From Plantago elongata (lineage: Eukaryota; Streptophyta; Magnoliopsida; Lamiales; Plantaginaceae), in assembly GCA_036897095.1 (NCBI GenBank), contig JAYMSP010001404.1, forward strand, positions 1-32,667: a stretch of DNA of 32,667 nucleotides, given 5' to 3'. The position numbers and the translations under genes are program-made. The notes under the pieces are model-generated. The model did no database searches, had not been told where the DNA came from, and saw only the letters and a list, made by a program, of their open reading frames with translations. Below, piece after piece: positions 11,352-21,820 of this stretch (the stretch's first letter is position 1; each line of letters starts with the position of its first letter).

Positions 11352-14097
11352 TTAGAAGAAATCAATCTCATAGTAATTGCCAGAAGGCTTTACATCAACC
11401 CCCTGCATCGTCCCTGCAGACGGTGCAGGTACGCCCCCCTCGTGCATAGTGAATGGTGCAGGTACATCTGGTGGACTAGCGCAACGTATAAGTGCCCAGT
11501 TTACACTCTGAAAGAACGGGTGCTGCTTTATCTCGGTTGCTCCACGCCTATAAGCAAGCCGATTCTGTGGCTCTTTTACCAGAAGCCCCCTGATCAGGTC
11601 CCTTGCAGCAAAGCTAACCGAGGGTGTTTCTGGAAATCTCAAAGGCTGGCCCACAACATTAAACAATGTGGCTCGATTTCCAGCGCCTTTGAAAGGCGTT
11701 CGTCCAAATAAAAGCTCATAAAGAAAAATGCCAAACGTCCACCAGTCCACTGCACTGCCATGTCCTTCACCTTTGATTATTTCCGGAGCGAGATACTCGT
11801 GTGTACCGACAAATGACATCGATCGAGCATCTGTGGGCTCTGCCATTAGTTCAGGTAAAGGGGTTACTTGATTGTGGATTTCTGTCTTTGGTTTCGACTT
11901 CTTCTTCTCTTTTTTGGGCCTAGATAGGAATCTTGGCCCAAAACAGGTGGGTTGGATGCAGGATGGCTCAATGACGCAGGAAGGCTGGATGCAAGCAGGC
12001 TGCGCACAGTAGGCTGATGATTCCTTGGAGTTCAAGGTGGGATTTGAGGATCTTACTAGTGTTGGACTCACGGCACACCTCAAGGAGAGGTCAAAATCTG
12101 AGAGCATTATGTGTCCATCTTCTCTTACCAGAACGTTTTCTGGTTTCAAATCTCTGTAAATGATTCCGAGCATGTGGAGGTACTCTAACGACAGGAGAAC
12201 CTCAGCCACATAAAACCTGAAAAGGGAGCATAAATTAGAGCACATTAACTTGCTTTCTGGATTAAGAAATGAACATGCACTTAATGTTTACCGAAACAAC
12301 CTAAATATTTCTTGAGTGTTGCAAGAATGCATCTGATCATCAACCTATTTATCATAACATTTCTAAAACTTTCCAGAAGAGCACAAAATGCATCAGATTC
12401 AGTAGTCCAGAGCACATGTCAAATAAAAATAGAAGGTAACTGGGTTAAGTCAAGACATACCAGAATCTTTCTTTTAAAAACAATGTTCTAAATAAGCTTG
12501 CTAGATTGCTATAAAGCTTTATTCCCCAAGGTTTCACTTCATTTCATATATCTTCATATTGCTTCAATTTCCAATAATGCAGAAATGCATTAAATGTATC
12601 AGTATCTGTAGTATAAACAATCGCCACTCTACAGCGTCAGACAATCAGTGGCTTTTAATCATTGCATAAAGATATAGTACCTTAATTTTCTATAATTTCC
12701 AAAAGAAAACAAAATGCATCAGCACCAGGTAGTCTAGATTTACATGTCACGTAAATAAAGGAACAAGTCGGATTAAGTCAGATATGCCAGATACATAGTC
12801 AAATTCTAAATAAACTTGCAACAAAAAGCTCTAATTTCTCAAGTTTTCACTTCATAGCAACTAAAGAATACCGTATCAAGGCACGCTAAATAAACTGCCC
12901 GATAATATTTAGTTCATCAGATCATCTCCAAACAAATTTCACATTTAAGAAGAACCATTAGAATAGTAAAGGAAAGTGTTTCTCGGTAAGATTTTACCTG
13001 GCAGCATGCTCCGGGAAAAATTTGCCTGGTTGTCTTTGCCGTAGAGCATGCAAATCTCCGCCAGGGCAAAATTCCATCACCAGAAAAGATAACTTCTCGG
13101 TCTCAAAATGACTATACAGAGTGGGAAGAAACGGATGATCAAGCGACTGAAGAATCTCTCTTTCCGTCTGAGCTCTAAGAATCTTCTTCCGACTCACTAA
13201 AGCTTCTTTATCCATCACTTTCATGGCAAAGCAAGTTCTAGTCCCAATCAACTCTGCCAAATGAACACTTCCAATATCTCCAGATCCCAGCCGTTTAAAA
13301 ATCCGAAAGTTCTTCAAGTCCAATGCTCCATTGTTTCGGCTTCTGACAGCTTGAATAGCTTCCCATCTCACATCATTGGCTTTATGTGGTTTGTAGATAG
13401 CACTGGTGAAGCTACTTGAACTGCTCTCATCACTTAAATCACTACCAGTACTGCCTCGATAAATACTGGTGGTCTTCCTAATTTCCTCACTTTCACCAGA
13501 TTTTGCGACACTGCTTGCACTTTCACTAAGTTCGGTATTGGTGAAACTCTCTTTAGCCTCAATGAAGTTTGAAGCGGAGTAAAAACTGTTTTGAGGGCTT
13601 GGACAATTACCAAATCGCGGTTTAGATGGTACATCAGCATTTAGAAGCTCAGAAGCCATTTCCACTACGCCATCGGAATTGAGACTTTTACCACTGTCAG
13701 CTGACTGTTTCTTTATATCACCAGAATCGTGATTTACAGAATCATTTACAAAGCCATTGGTTTCTGATGCCAGAACGCGATCAGCACGTGTATCATTGTC
13801 TTTATCTTCGGTGCTACGTAGTTGCCCCTTACCTTTACTGAACTTGCTATCATTTTCCTCTGTCCGCGTGACTTGAAAAGATGGTTTGTGGGACCGTTTC
13901 GAAACAGCAGTAGTGTACTTGGTAGTTTTTCGGTTATCATTGGGCACAGAATTAGATTGAGACGAACTATCATACAAGTATTGTTTTGTACCCAGGTGAT
14001 GAGGAGGAGGCCGGTTCATGCCAGGCAAGGATGATGAATTGGAACTCACCTGCAGGGAATCTACGCCCTCAACTAGTAATTCTCTCGAGTACGGCAT
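11352..14097 (-). CDS. AGC-VIII serine/threonine protein kinase, D6PK-like, 654 aa
   Basis: Two exons on the minus strand, 12998-14097 and 11352-12216, joined across a 781-base intron. The start is the ATG at 14097; a GTG two codons earlier is not used. Residues 1 to about 255 are Ser/Asn-rich and disordered. The kinase domain begins near 263: glycine loop GSGDIG 271-276, Lys293 (FAMKVMD), Glu312, catalytic YRDLKPEN with Asp389, and DFD (407-409) instead of DFG, which marks the plant AGC-VIII group. About 90 residues are inserted before [12 protein letters not shown], including a Cys/Pro repeat (437-458) and a basic patch [12 protein letters not shown] (466-477). In D6PK-type kinases such a basic patch binds plasma-membrane phospholipids. 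The C-terminus NYYEIDFF is the hydrophobic motif that docks PDK1. Relatives phosphorylate PIN auxin carriers; that role here is inferred. D6PK, PAX and AGC1-5/6/7 subgroups cannot be separated by eye. Confidence 0.93.
12361..12857. repeat. Diverged direct duplication inside the kinase intron
   Basis: Bases 12361-12546 and 12688-12857 are related over about 170-185 bases at an offset of about 326. Shared landmarks are AAAATGCATCAG (12385 and 12711), a GGRTTAAGTCA segment, and TTTCACTTCAT near each 3' end. The copies differ at many positions, so the duplication is old. No terminal repeats or coding sequence. Confidence 0.65.
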
Positions 14098-14103
14098 TAT
14101 CAC

Positions 14104-14634
14104 TGAAACATTTCAACATGACGAACGGAATTAGACAAGCATGAGTTAGAATCAAACATCATCCACGGAGTGAGAGAGTTATACAGACATTTCCATTAAC
14201 CCATTTCTCAAACCAGAACATACTTGAACTAATTCAAGAACGGTTTTTCGGAAATAAGCCAATGGCCATCTGTTGAACCTAAGAATCATAACTTACATAT
14301 ATACTTGAAAGAAACTATTGAAGCTAGGAATCATATGTACTTGAGAGATGAACAAAATTTTGACTCAACCATTGGCTCCATGCCACTCTTGAAACAAGAC
14401 AGTTAGACCTAATTTACAAAACTGCTTTAGCCAACAAATTACTCTATTTCTACAATCAACACCAATAGCATTACTGAACAGAAGGGGCAAAAACCCAATA
14501 AAATCTTGATTACTGGGTGATTTCATCAAGAGGCTAAATAGTTAACCTTAAAAAGAAGTAAACATCAAAGAAATCCCACAAAATAGGAGAACTGTAACAA
14601 TACTGAAGAAAAAGACAAGAATACTTATATTCAC
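14104..14634 (-). other. Probable 5'-UTR intron of the kinase gene
   Basis: On the minus strand the sequence just before the ATG reads TTTCAG, then TGATAATGCC, a good acceptor ending at 14104. A matching donor CAG/GTGAATATAAG lies at 14634, and the sequence between is AT-rich with many stops. Leader introns are common in this kinase group. The exact transcript start further upstream (about 14900-15050) is not resolved. Confidence 0.5.
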
Positions 14635-14849
14635 CTGATGATTAATTGAGAGCAGAAGTTTCTGAACAATCTGTCATCACTGTCAAGAAAGTAAACTAAC
14701 TTTGCACCGTTTGTTGTATATACTGCTGCAACAAGGCATGTCCTTTTCAGATCCGATCAAAACAAGAAGGACGATTTGATAGATAGAGAGATTAGACCAA
14801 CAAAAAAATCAACAACGAAGAATATTAAAGTAATTAAAGGAAGGAGAAT

Positions 14850-14874
14850 AAAAACCCAACCCAGTTGGGTTTTT
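14850..14874 (-). other. Perfect hairpin in the probable 5' leader of the kinase mRNA
   Basis: AAAAACCCAAC (14850-14860) and GTTGGGTTTTT (14864-14874) pair perfectly over 11 bases around a 3-base loop. If the leader exon extends this far upstream of the 5'-UTR intron, the mRNA would carry this stem-loop. It is not a bacterial-type terminator. Confidence 0.45.
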
Positions 14875-14999
14875 AAGGGGTAGGAAAAGGAACAAGAAAG
14901 GAAGCCGGGAAAACTGAAACTGAGCTCACAAGCAAAGCTATAAAAGTAGGAAAAAAGCCAAGAGAAAGAGCCAATTGAGTGTATTTTGTATTTTGATTG

Positions 15000-16042
15000 C
15001 TTGTATTGTATGTATCAAAAAAATCGAAAAGCCGCCTTCATGCACTCCAAGATTAGAGAGTAAACAATGAAATGAACTTTTGTTTCTCTTATTCGTGATT
15101 TCGTAACGTCCGTTCTTGTTTTGTGTACAATCACAATAATATACTGTACAAGCTTGATATCTTGTTTCCCATCAAGGAAAGATTTATGGGGATTTATAAT
15201 CATTTACTATGACTACTACTGCACACCTCTCTCTTTCTCTCTCTCCTTTGTTTTTCACGCAGTAAGCGTGTTGGTGCGTGTGAAGGAAATGTAACTGGAA
15301 ATCTTGTCGACATATTTTAATTCTCCTCAATTTTGGAAGTATATTGTGGTAAAATCTATTATATTCGATGGATCGGTGATACCATATGAATAATTTGTAT
15401 AAAGTTTTATACCAATGATGGAGAAATATGGAGTATAATACACGTTTGACGTGTTGCACAATTACATACGATAATGTATGTGTAAATTAAAAGAATATGT
15501 TTAACACAATCTCAAATTCACAACAGGATATTTGCTTAGTTTTTTTTTTTTTTTTGAATAAGTTCACTTGTTTACTTGAATTGTGATGAATAAGAGTATT
15601 TAAGATATATCAGTAATTAATAGGACAACTAACATTTAAATGAGAGGGTAACTAACGTGTGAGTGGTAAGTAGTTATAGTTAAATAGTTGTTATATAAAT
15701 ATGTACCGTCAAAATTAAATTTATGAGTGCAACTTAAATATTAATTTATTATAAGTTGGAGTAATTGGAGAGAACTCAAAATACATAGAAGAAGAAACTA
15801 AGACAAACAGGATCCATTATGAGGTGTGGTTAATCTTGCATCTTAAATTGTGAAATTGGCTTTGTTTAAATTATACATAAGAAGTTTTAGGAAATTCAAT
15901 TTTAAAGATATCTTTTTATTGAGTATTCGAACGTAAACATTTTTACGATATATATGTTGGTACACTGTTATAAAGTCACGTTAAAGTGCATATGGAATTC
16001 TCCAAGCCTCCAACTATATTTTATATCAGTCTTAGCCATTAT
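15000..16042. other. Intergenic stretch, kinase promoter side
   Basis: AT-rich DNA with a CT-rich run at about 15226-15247 and a T run near 15541-15555. The part next to 15000 is presumably the kinase promoter. I see no coding exon or terminal repeat. Confidence 0.5.
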
Positions 16043-16051
16043 GTTTATTAA

Positions 16052-16148
16052 ATTTTTTCTTTTAAACAGTTAAAGAATAACTCGAATCTCGATCTATTGA
16101 TTAACAGTGAAACAATTTACCAATTGAGCTACGCTTCATTGTTATTCA
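16052..16148 (-). mobile_element. tRNA-derived SINE, about 97 bp, second copy of the family
   Basis: Read on the minus strand it has an A box GTAGCTCAATTGGTAAATTG and a B box GAGATTCGAGTT about 30 bases later, ending in a tail like GTTTAAAAGAAAAAA. It is flanked by GTTTATTAA direct repeats at 16043-16051 and 16149-16157. It aligns end to end with the element at 2521-2619, including the region just after the B box and the GTTTAARAGAAAA tail. No acceptor stem is present, so it is not a tRNA gene. Confidence 0.8.
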
Positions 16149-16839
16149 GTTTATTAATTAATTAATGTATATTAGATATAATGCCCCAATAATTAACATA
16201 AGTTATCATTTTCTACTCGGGTCTTCTGTTAGTGGTGGAAAAAATGAGAAGCATAACATAATTTATCATTTTCTAATGGGCTTGTACATTAAGAAACAAA
16301 AGAGAAAAAAAATCTGAAAACTAGTTTAATTTTGTACAGGGGAATTTTAATATGTTAACATGAGAATATTAAAAGGGCTAATAAAATAATTAATTACAAT
16401 TAAACTAAGCTATAAGTTGATTTTGCGGGAACAAGGAGATCTCACATGCATACACGTGAACAAGGGCCGTGGCATGTGGACCGACTGTCAATCTCCAGGC
16501 CCATTACAATAATAAGCTGGTATGATATGAAGTTACAAATACAATGCATATACTGCATATCTATAATTATGTATACATCTAAATCCAATAATAATTATTA
16601 CTCAAACTCCAAAAAAAAAAAAAAAAATAGAATCAAGAAATGTATATATCATAACGCAAGAGAGAGAAAATGCATGAGACATTACATCCCTCAAGCCCGA
16701 ACAATCCATCAACGATAAAAGTATAAATATGAATACGATAATAATATGTGTATTTCGTAGATTATAAGAGAGTATTTATTTTGTTTTCTCATATATTTCA
16801 AGTGCTATCAAGAACTCTTCTAAGATGATTTTTTCGAAC

Positions 16840-16935
16840 ATATAGCATAAAAATTCACCTCCTACAAGCGAGCTTTGAAATTATGATCAAAAGAATATTA
16901 CTAATCTCCTCTTTTAACCAACTAAGCTATGATAA
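16840..16935 (-). mobile_element. Possible diverged tRNA-derived SINE of another type
   Basis: On the minus strand ATAGCTTAGTTGGTTAAAAG (near 16930-16911) is a good A box. About 30 bases on, TTTCAAAGCTCG is a weak B-box match. I could not find a convincing target-site duplication or A-rich tail, so this may be an old fragment. Confidence 0.35.
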
Positions 16936-16939
16936 TGGG

Positions 16940-18070
16940 GAGTACTATGTAGTCATTGCAGTAGGCATTAGGCTTAAACATTGGGACATGGATAATAATG
17001 TGGAGTTTGTACATGAATTGTAAAATAGTTGTGTCAAAAGACAATGCATGAATGACTTCATAATTGTTGTAATACATAATTACAAATATAGTTGTGACAG
17101 ATAAACCTTTATGGACACCTTTTGTTGGTAGATAATGGTGGATCAGGAGACAGCAAATCATTTCAGTCTTTATACTATAGTCTAAAGAAACTACTGAGAA
17201 ATTTTAATATGCGTACTATATTTGTGACACCTATAACAATCTTCATTCATGCACAGACATAAACTCAGCTGTTACCTGAGTCCATGACCCATGTTTTCTT
17301 ACCAGTTTTCTTGTGTATTTCATGTTCTTAGATGACCCCTCAATAAATTATTGTTAAAAGAGGACAAGTACAATTAAGTACATGTAGGGATTCTTGGTTC
17401 CATAAACTGAGTTTTCAGTACAATTTGGACCATATATTCTGGTGAGAAAGGCCCACGGTTATCTAAACCGCATATCGTGTAACGTAGCAAAATGACTTCA
17501 AGCCAACAATACACAAGGAAGCCAGAGTGTTGTTGTTAAGTAGAGTTACACAGATGCACAGATAACATGTTCCGGCTAAGGCTAGCGATAATTATTAGTA
17601 CCACATCAATCAGACATACATATTATCGGATGTGTTTGAAACCACAATTTACGCAGCTCGTAGAGTACCATCATCATCACCGATTCATCAACTAAGGCAT
17701 GTCTGATAATCATACAGAGAGTGCAACTTTTGTATCATTACTAGCATCATTTAGCTCTTAGTCTGCTTATAATGAAGCTACTACACATTTCATTATATGT
17801 TCATCCTTAAATGTCTTCCTAATAGATATCTAGTTGAAGAGGCTGATGAACCCCTGTACACATGCAAGAAAATAATGATAGAAATTACTAAGGCACATGC
17901 CAGAGCCATTATGTTTACCACAAAATAATGAACAGATAACTTTTTTTGAAAAGCAGCTAACGATTACATGCACAAAAGCTACAGATCATTGCAAAAGCCC
18001 AATTCGAAGAGATGAAGTCGCAGGAAAGCAAAACAGAGAAACATGACAAGAGGCAGCAGAGAAGCCTCAA
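16940..18070. other. Intergenic stretch, no gene seen
   Basis: No exon, RNA gene or terminal repeat could be supported. The right side may include downstream sequence of the minus-strand gene that ends at 18489. Confidence 0.5.
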
Positions 18071-18400
18071 GTGACATTTCCTAATTCCATCTCAGGTTGT
18101 AAAGTCGAAACTATTATGGTCAGTGAACAAAAGCTGTAAAGCAGAAACAGGTCAAATTATACTTGTGAAGCCCTATTTATATTCCATGTACATTTACCTG
18201 CAACTAGGCCTTGAAGCATAACAATACGCTGGGCCGAGCAACCTGGAGTGTCATTTTGTAACTCCAGCTTGAGGTTGCAAAAGTTGAGAACAATTTTCTG
18301 AGAACAAAAGAAAAAGCAGAAACATGATCATATCATACTAGGTATTATTTATATCTCAAATAGATTTACATGCAACTAAGCTTTGAACAGAGTGTCTCAT
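18071..18400. repeat. Diverged tandem duplication, unit about 177 bp, downstream of the 115-aa gene
   Basis: Unit 1 starts near GTGACATTTC at 18071 and unit 2 near GTGTCATTTT at 18248. Both contain in the same order a GAGGTTG- or CAGGTTG-like stretch, GAACAAAAG, AAGCAGAAACA, TATTTATAT, and a CTGCAACTA or ATGCAACTA segment followed by CTTTGAA or CCTTGAA. The copies are clearly diverged. It sits just beyond the stop codon of the minus-strand gene and may be in its 3' UTR. Confidence 0.6.
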
Positions 18401-18488
18401 AGTCATAACCCTGTTGCACCCTTTTGGTAAAGTAGGGTGCAAGGGGTTCCTCAATGTACATAAAATACATCTCAAATGACTGCTACAA

Positions 18489-20304
18489 TCAGGAGTTTTC
18501 TAGCAGATTTTCTAAATACAAGTTTAATATGTATCTTCCGCTTGACAACACATCGAGCCTTTTCTCACTAGGCTCATACTTCCCTTTTCTGAGCTGATAA
18601 CGATGTGTTACAGCTGATATCATGTAAGCTTGGCCTTCAACTGTTACACTGTCCCCACATTGCAAGTTCTGCCATTAGAGCAAGTGGAGTTATATAAATG
18701 ATAATCAAACACTGTTTATCAGCATGACCTTGAAATTTTTCATAACATAGGTTTGAGTAACAGATGCTGGTCATTCACATTTGTAGTGCTGCTAAATATG
18801 TGGGAAATATTAATATACTTCCACACAGTGTAAACATTACATGCGTTAATGTGCATAGTATTTCGTATACAACTAGGAAACGAGAAGTTCAGTTTGATGT
18901 TCCATCTATTATGGCTACACCGAAATATGTGATGAGTTGGATAACAAAAATACAATTTTCCTTTCAACACTTCTAGCCTAAAAAACTAATCCCTCCTCCC
19001 CAATCGAAGTTTCAACATTTTGAATGGGGACTGATTAAAGAATGAACAAAATTACAAACTTGTACCTGTAGTGTTGTTTAAATGAATAATTGAAATTAAA
19101 ATGTCCAAAAATGGAAAATCAATTATCCACAAGGATTATATTATACCCAAGTGACACTCGTACTGAGATTGGATGAATCCTATTGCATTCTTGTCTAACA
19201 GATGGAGAACAACAAAAGGCCCTAACACAAGTTGATGCTTGATAGAGAAGCTATTGATCAACAGCCCATATCAGTGCATAGTGAAGAGGTGGCCTTAGAG
19301 TTATGTAGCAGTAAGCACTTCGAGATAGCTTATGATATTTCTCACTATCTGCTGCACACAAAAAAAAAAAAAAAAAAACCAAGACGGACTCAAGCCGACT
19401 GCATTTTCATTTCAATGAATTAATGATAAAGGTATTGTCAAACTTGTTCTGGAATATATGACTATAATTGAAGGAAAAGAAAATTTGCGCAATCTTTGCA
19501 CCATAGTACTCTATGTGCAATCATTGCTACAGCCTGTTAACAACTACAGCCCAAGGAAAACTAATCCAGTGTACTCCCATATTTTTGTTAGTTAAACAAA
19601 TACTTTGAGTCTAGAATTATTCTACTTAAACTAACCAAATTGTTCCAACTTCCAAAAATGTGTAAGAGACCCATTACATGAATCCTCCAGGCTCTAATAG
19701 TTCATCCATCTTTCCTTCTGTATGCATGTAATCTTTGATACGCAAACACGCCGACAACTAAGCTACATGAATCAACAACAAATTCTACGAGGTAAATAAA
19801 CAGTCAGTAATATATCAGTCAGCTGTCATAAGCCCAGCAACTTGGTGAATTCGTGGGAGAAATGCTACCACACTATGCTTATCACTAGCCTTTCCAAACT
19901 CCAAACTATTACTTTCAAAACTCCATGAGCAAGTGATTTCTAGAGCATGAACTCAGTTCCTAGCTACGAGCCTACGATGCATAAACGAAGGCAAAAGAAA
20001 AGCAAAAGGTTAAAATTCACAACCCAAATTGATTGGTGCTTACAGAGGGAAAGCAGCGAATGCCAAGGTTTTTGGGCGGAGGAGTAATTTCAATGACTTT
20101 GTAAGGGTAATTGTTATTATTGTTTTGCTGGCCACCTCTATCCTTCTCCTTCTTCCTGCAGGAAACTTGAAGCATCTGTTTGCAGAAAACAGCAGATAAA
20201 TCGAAATTTAACAATGAATCAGAATTCGAGGAGATGAAAAATTGAGCACCATTATGCATTGTACGGACCTTCCGCGGTGTTGAGAAGCTTGATACAGTGG
20301 CCAT
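18489..20304 (-). CDS. Conserved plant protein of unknown function, 115 aa, three exons
   Basis: Exons 20269-20304, 20044-20175 and 18489-18668 on the minus strand, all phase 0, with introns of 93 and 1375 bases. The first exon codes for only 12 residues (MATVSSFSTPRK). The second carries RKKEKDRGGQQ, five Asn in a row, then YKVIEITPPPKNLGIRCFPS. The third is dense and looks conserved: NLQCGDSVTVEGQAYMISAV, THRYQLRKGKYEPSEKRLDV, and GRYILNLYLENLLENS before the stop. I recognise the C-terminal half as a family found in flowering plants but know of no assigned function or name. The N-terminus is Ser/Thr-rich and could be a plastid or mitochondrial targeting region, which is inference. The alternative start MLQVSC at 20175 is possible if the first intron is not spliced as modelled. 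Confidence 0.85.
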
Positions 20305-20654
20305 TGTTGCTTACCGATCCCTCTTGCTACGAGCTGATTCTTCAATGATTCTGGTTATTGTTTTTTCCGTTTTTTCCTTTCCTTTTAATTTTTTTTATTT
20401 ACTCTGAACCAGTAAGAACAAAGATGAATTGATAGTTTACTCTTTCTATACTTATGAATCTGGTTTAATTGCTAAAAGCGTTATGCTATTGTAGCACTTT
20501 TTACTGGAAACAGGGACACATGTTTGTGGCTGTAGTGAAGCTATTGCTATTGCTATTTGCTGCTACCGTCCATGTGATTTATATTTTATCTGTAACTTTG
20601 TTTTCGTTTCTTTGTTTTATTAGTCTTGGACTTTAAAAAAATACAAGTGCTACT

Positions 20655-21157
20655 CAATGTTGTCAATTGTGTATCGCAACACATCACGTCAGGCACAAAA
20701 AACCGAGATTGTGAATCGCGATCGAAGACGAAATAGAGAAGTAAAAAAAAAAATAACAAAATTTATAAATAGTACCCATATTCACATATTATTACATATA
20801 AATAGTACCCATATTCACGTATTATTACATATAAATAGTATCCATATTCACGTATTATTACATATAAATAGTAAGGAAAGCAAATGGAAATAAAATAGAT
20901 GAGGTCGTCCTTAATCCACCGAATAGTGACCGAAAATAAGACAGGCAACACCTATTCTTCTTCTTTCTTTTTCTTTTGTTTCTCTCTATTTCCCTTTCTT
21001 CCCCTCATTTCTACCATTATATTTTGAAAATGTTGGATAAAATTGGATTTTTTTTCCAAAAATAATATCAAAATAAGTATCACGGGGCGACACCGCAATA
21101 GTAGGCTGCCGTACCATGACATCATAATGTGATATAGCACTGCGATTGACAACACTG
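20655..21157. mobile_element. hAT-like MITE, 503 bp
   Basis: The left end CAATGTTGTCAATTG (20655-20669) and the reverse complement of the right end, CAGTGTTGTCAATCG (21143-21157), form 15-bp terminal inverted repeats with two mismatches. They are flanked by an 8-bp near-perfect duplication, GTGCTACT at 20647-20654 and GTACTACT at 21158-21165. An 8-bp duplication with ends starting CARTG fits non-autonomous hAT elements; a Mutator-type origin is less likely. The interior has a 33-bp minisatellite and a long pyrimidine tract at about 20954-21006, and no transposase. Confidence 0.75.
20765..20873 (+). repeat. 33-bp minisatellite, 3.3 copies, inside the hAT-like MITE
   Basis: Units start at 20765, 20798 and 20831 with ATAAATAGTA, and a partial fourth copy covers 20864-20873. 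Copies differ at one or two bases (CACATATT or CACGTATT; TACCCATA or TATCCATA). The period is a multiple of three, so short open frames run through it on both strands; they are not genes. Confidence 0.9.
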
Positions 21158-21388
21158 GTACTACTATTAATTTAGAATAATAATAATTTATCTCATACCG
21201 TTTAAAAACTTCAAATTACAAAAACAAATATAATACCGGATGAATAATATAATTTTAAAACTGTGTCACAGGGAAAATCGTACTGCCTCTATTCCAAACT
21301 ACTTAACACTAGAGTAGTAATTATACTAGTTAGTACTAATGTATAAATGCCAAAGAACATCGAGTTTGTTAGTGTGGATTGTGCCGAC

Positions 21389-21564
21389 TAGTTCATGTAA
21401 GAACATAATTTACACTAACCATCTTTAGCTAGTTTAAAATTACAAACAATAAACATCCACAAGGATATCAACTAGTTCATTAGTTCATATAAGAACATAA
21501 TTTACACTAACCATCTTTAGCTAGTTTAAAATTACAAACAATAAACATCCACAAGGATATCAAC
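21389..21564 (+). repeat. Recent 84-bp direct duplication at 92-bp spacing
   Basis: Bases 21389-21472 and 21481-21564 are identical except at one position (CATGTAAG against CATATAAG). They are separated by the 8-bp linker TAGTTCAT, which is itself the start of each copy. The near-identity shows a recent event, such as replication slippage or unequal crossing-over primed by the 8-mer. It lies about 75 bp upstream of the ABRE-like box of the next gene. Confidence 0.95.
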
Positions 21565-21615
21565 TGATCTTTGAAAGCAATCGACATACGTTCAGTCAGC
21601 TAGTCATCAACTGCT

Positions 21616-21697
21616 CCACATGGCAAACATCAACAGATCCACGTGGCATCAAAATCCAATGCGCGTCCAGTATAAGGCTATAAGAAGGTCATGCACG
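21616..21697 (+). promoter_or_regulatory. ABRE/G-box, RY and TATA motifs of a seed or ABA type promoter
   Basis: CCACATGGCA (21616-21625) and CCACGTGGCA (21639-21648) are paired G-box-like elements; the second contains a perfect CACGTG core as bound by bZIP (ABI5/AREB) factors. CATGCACG at 21690-21697 contains an RY core (CATGCA), the target of B3 factors such as ABI3/FUS3. TATAAGG at 21671-21677 is a TATA candidate. This combination is typical of embryo-expressed and ABA-induced genes. The transcript start would be near 21700. The RY core then lies unusually close to it. Confidence 0.6.
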
Positions 21698-21820
21698 CAG
21701 CACATATGACCAGCCAAAAATAGCGAAGGGAAGAAAACAAGGAGATATAAACATTTGAGCAACCTCTTAGCAGTGATACCTCAGACGAAGAGGCACATCA
21801 AAAGCTATTGTAGTTCGGAT

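Noticed and set aside
18981-19035. TAATCCCTCCTCCCC followed by an inverted partner ending GATTA, like a tiny Stowaway MITE
   Set aside because: Only about 50 bp long with poor pairing; no TA-flanked right end of normal form.
20657-20951. Repetitive open frames on both strands
   Set aside because: Produced by the 33-bp minisatellite, whose period is a multiple of three.
21281-21310. TACTGCCTCTATTCCAAACT, like a Stowaway left end
   Set aside because: No corresponding right end before the 84-bp duplication; at most a fragment.
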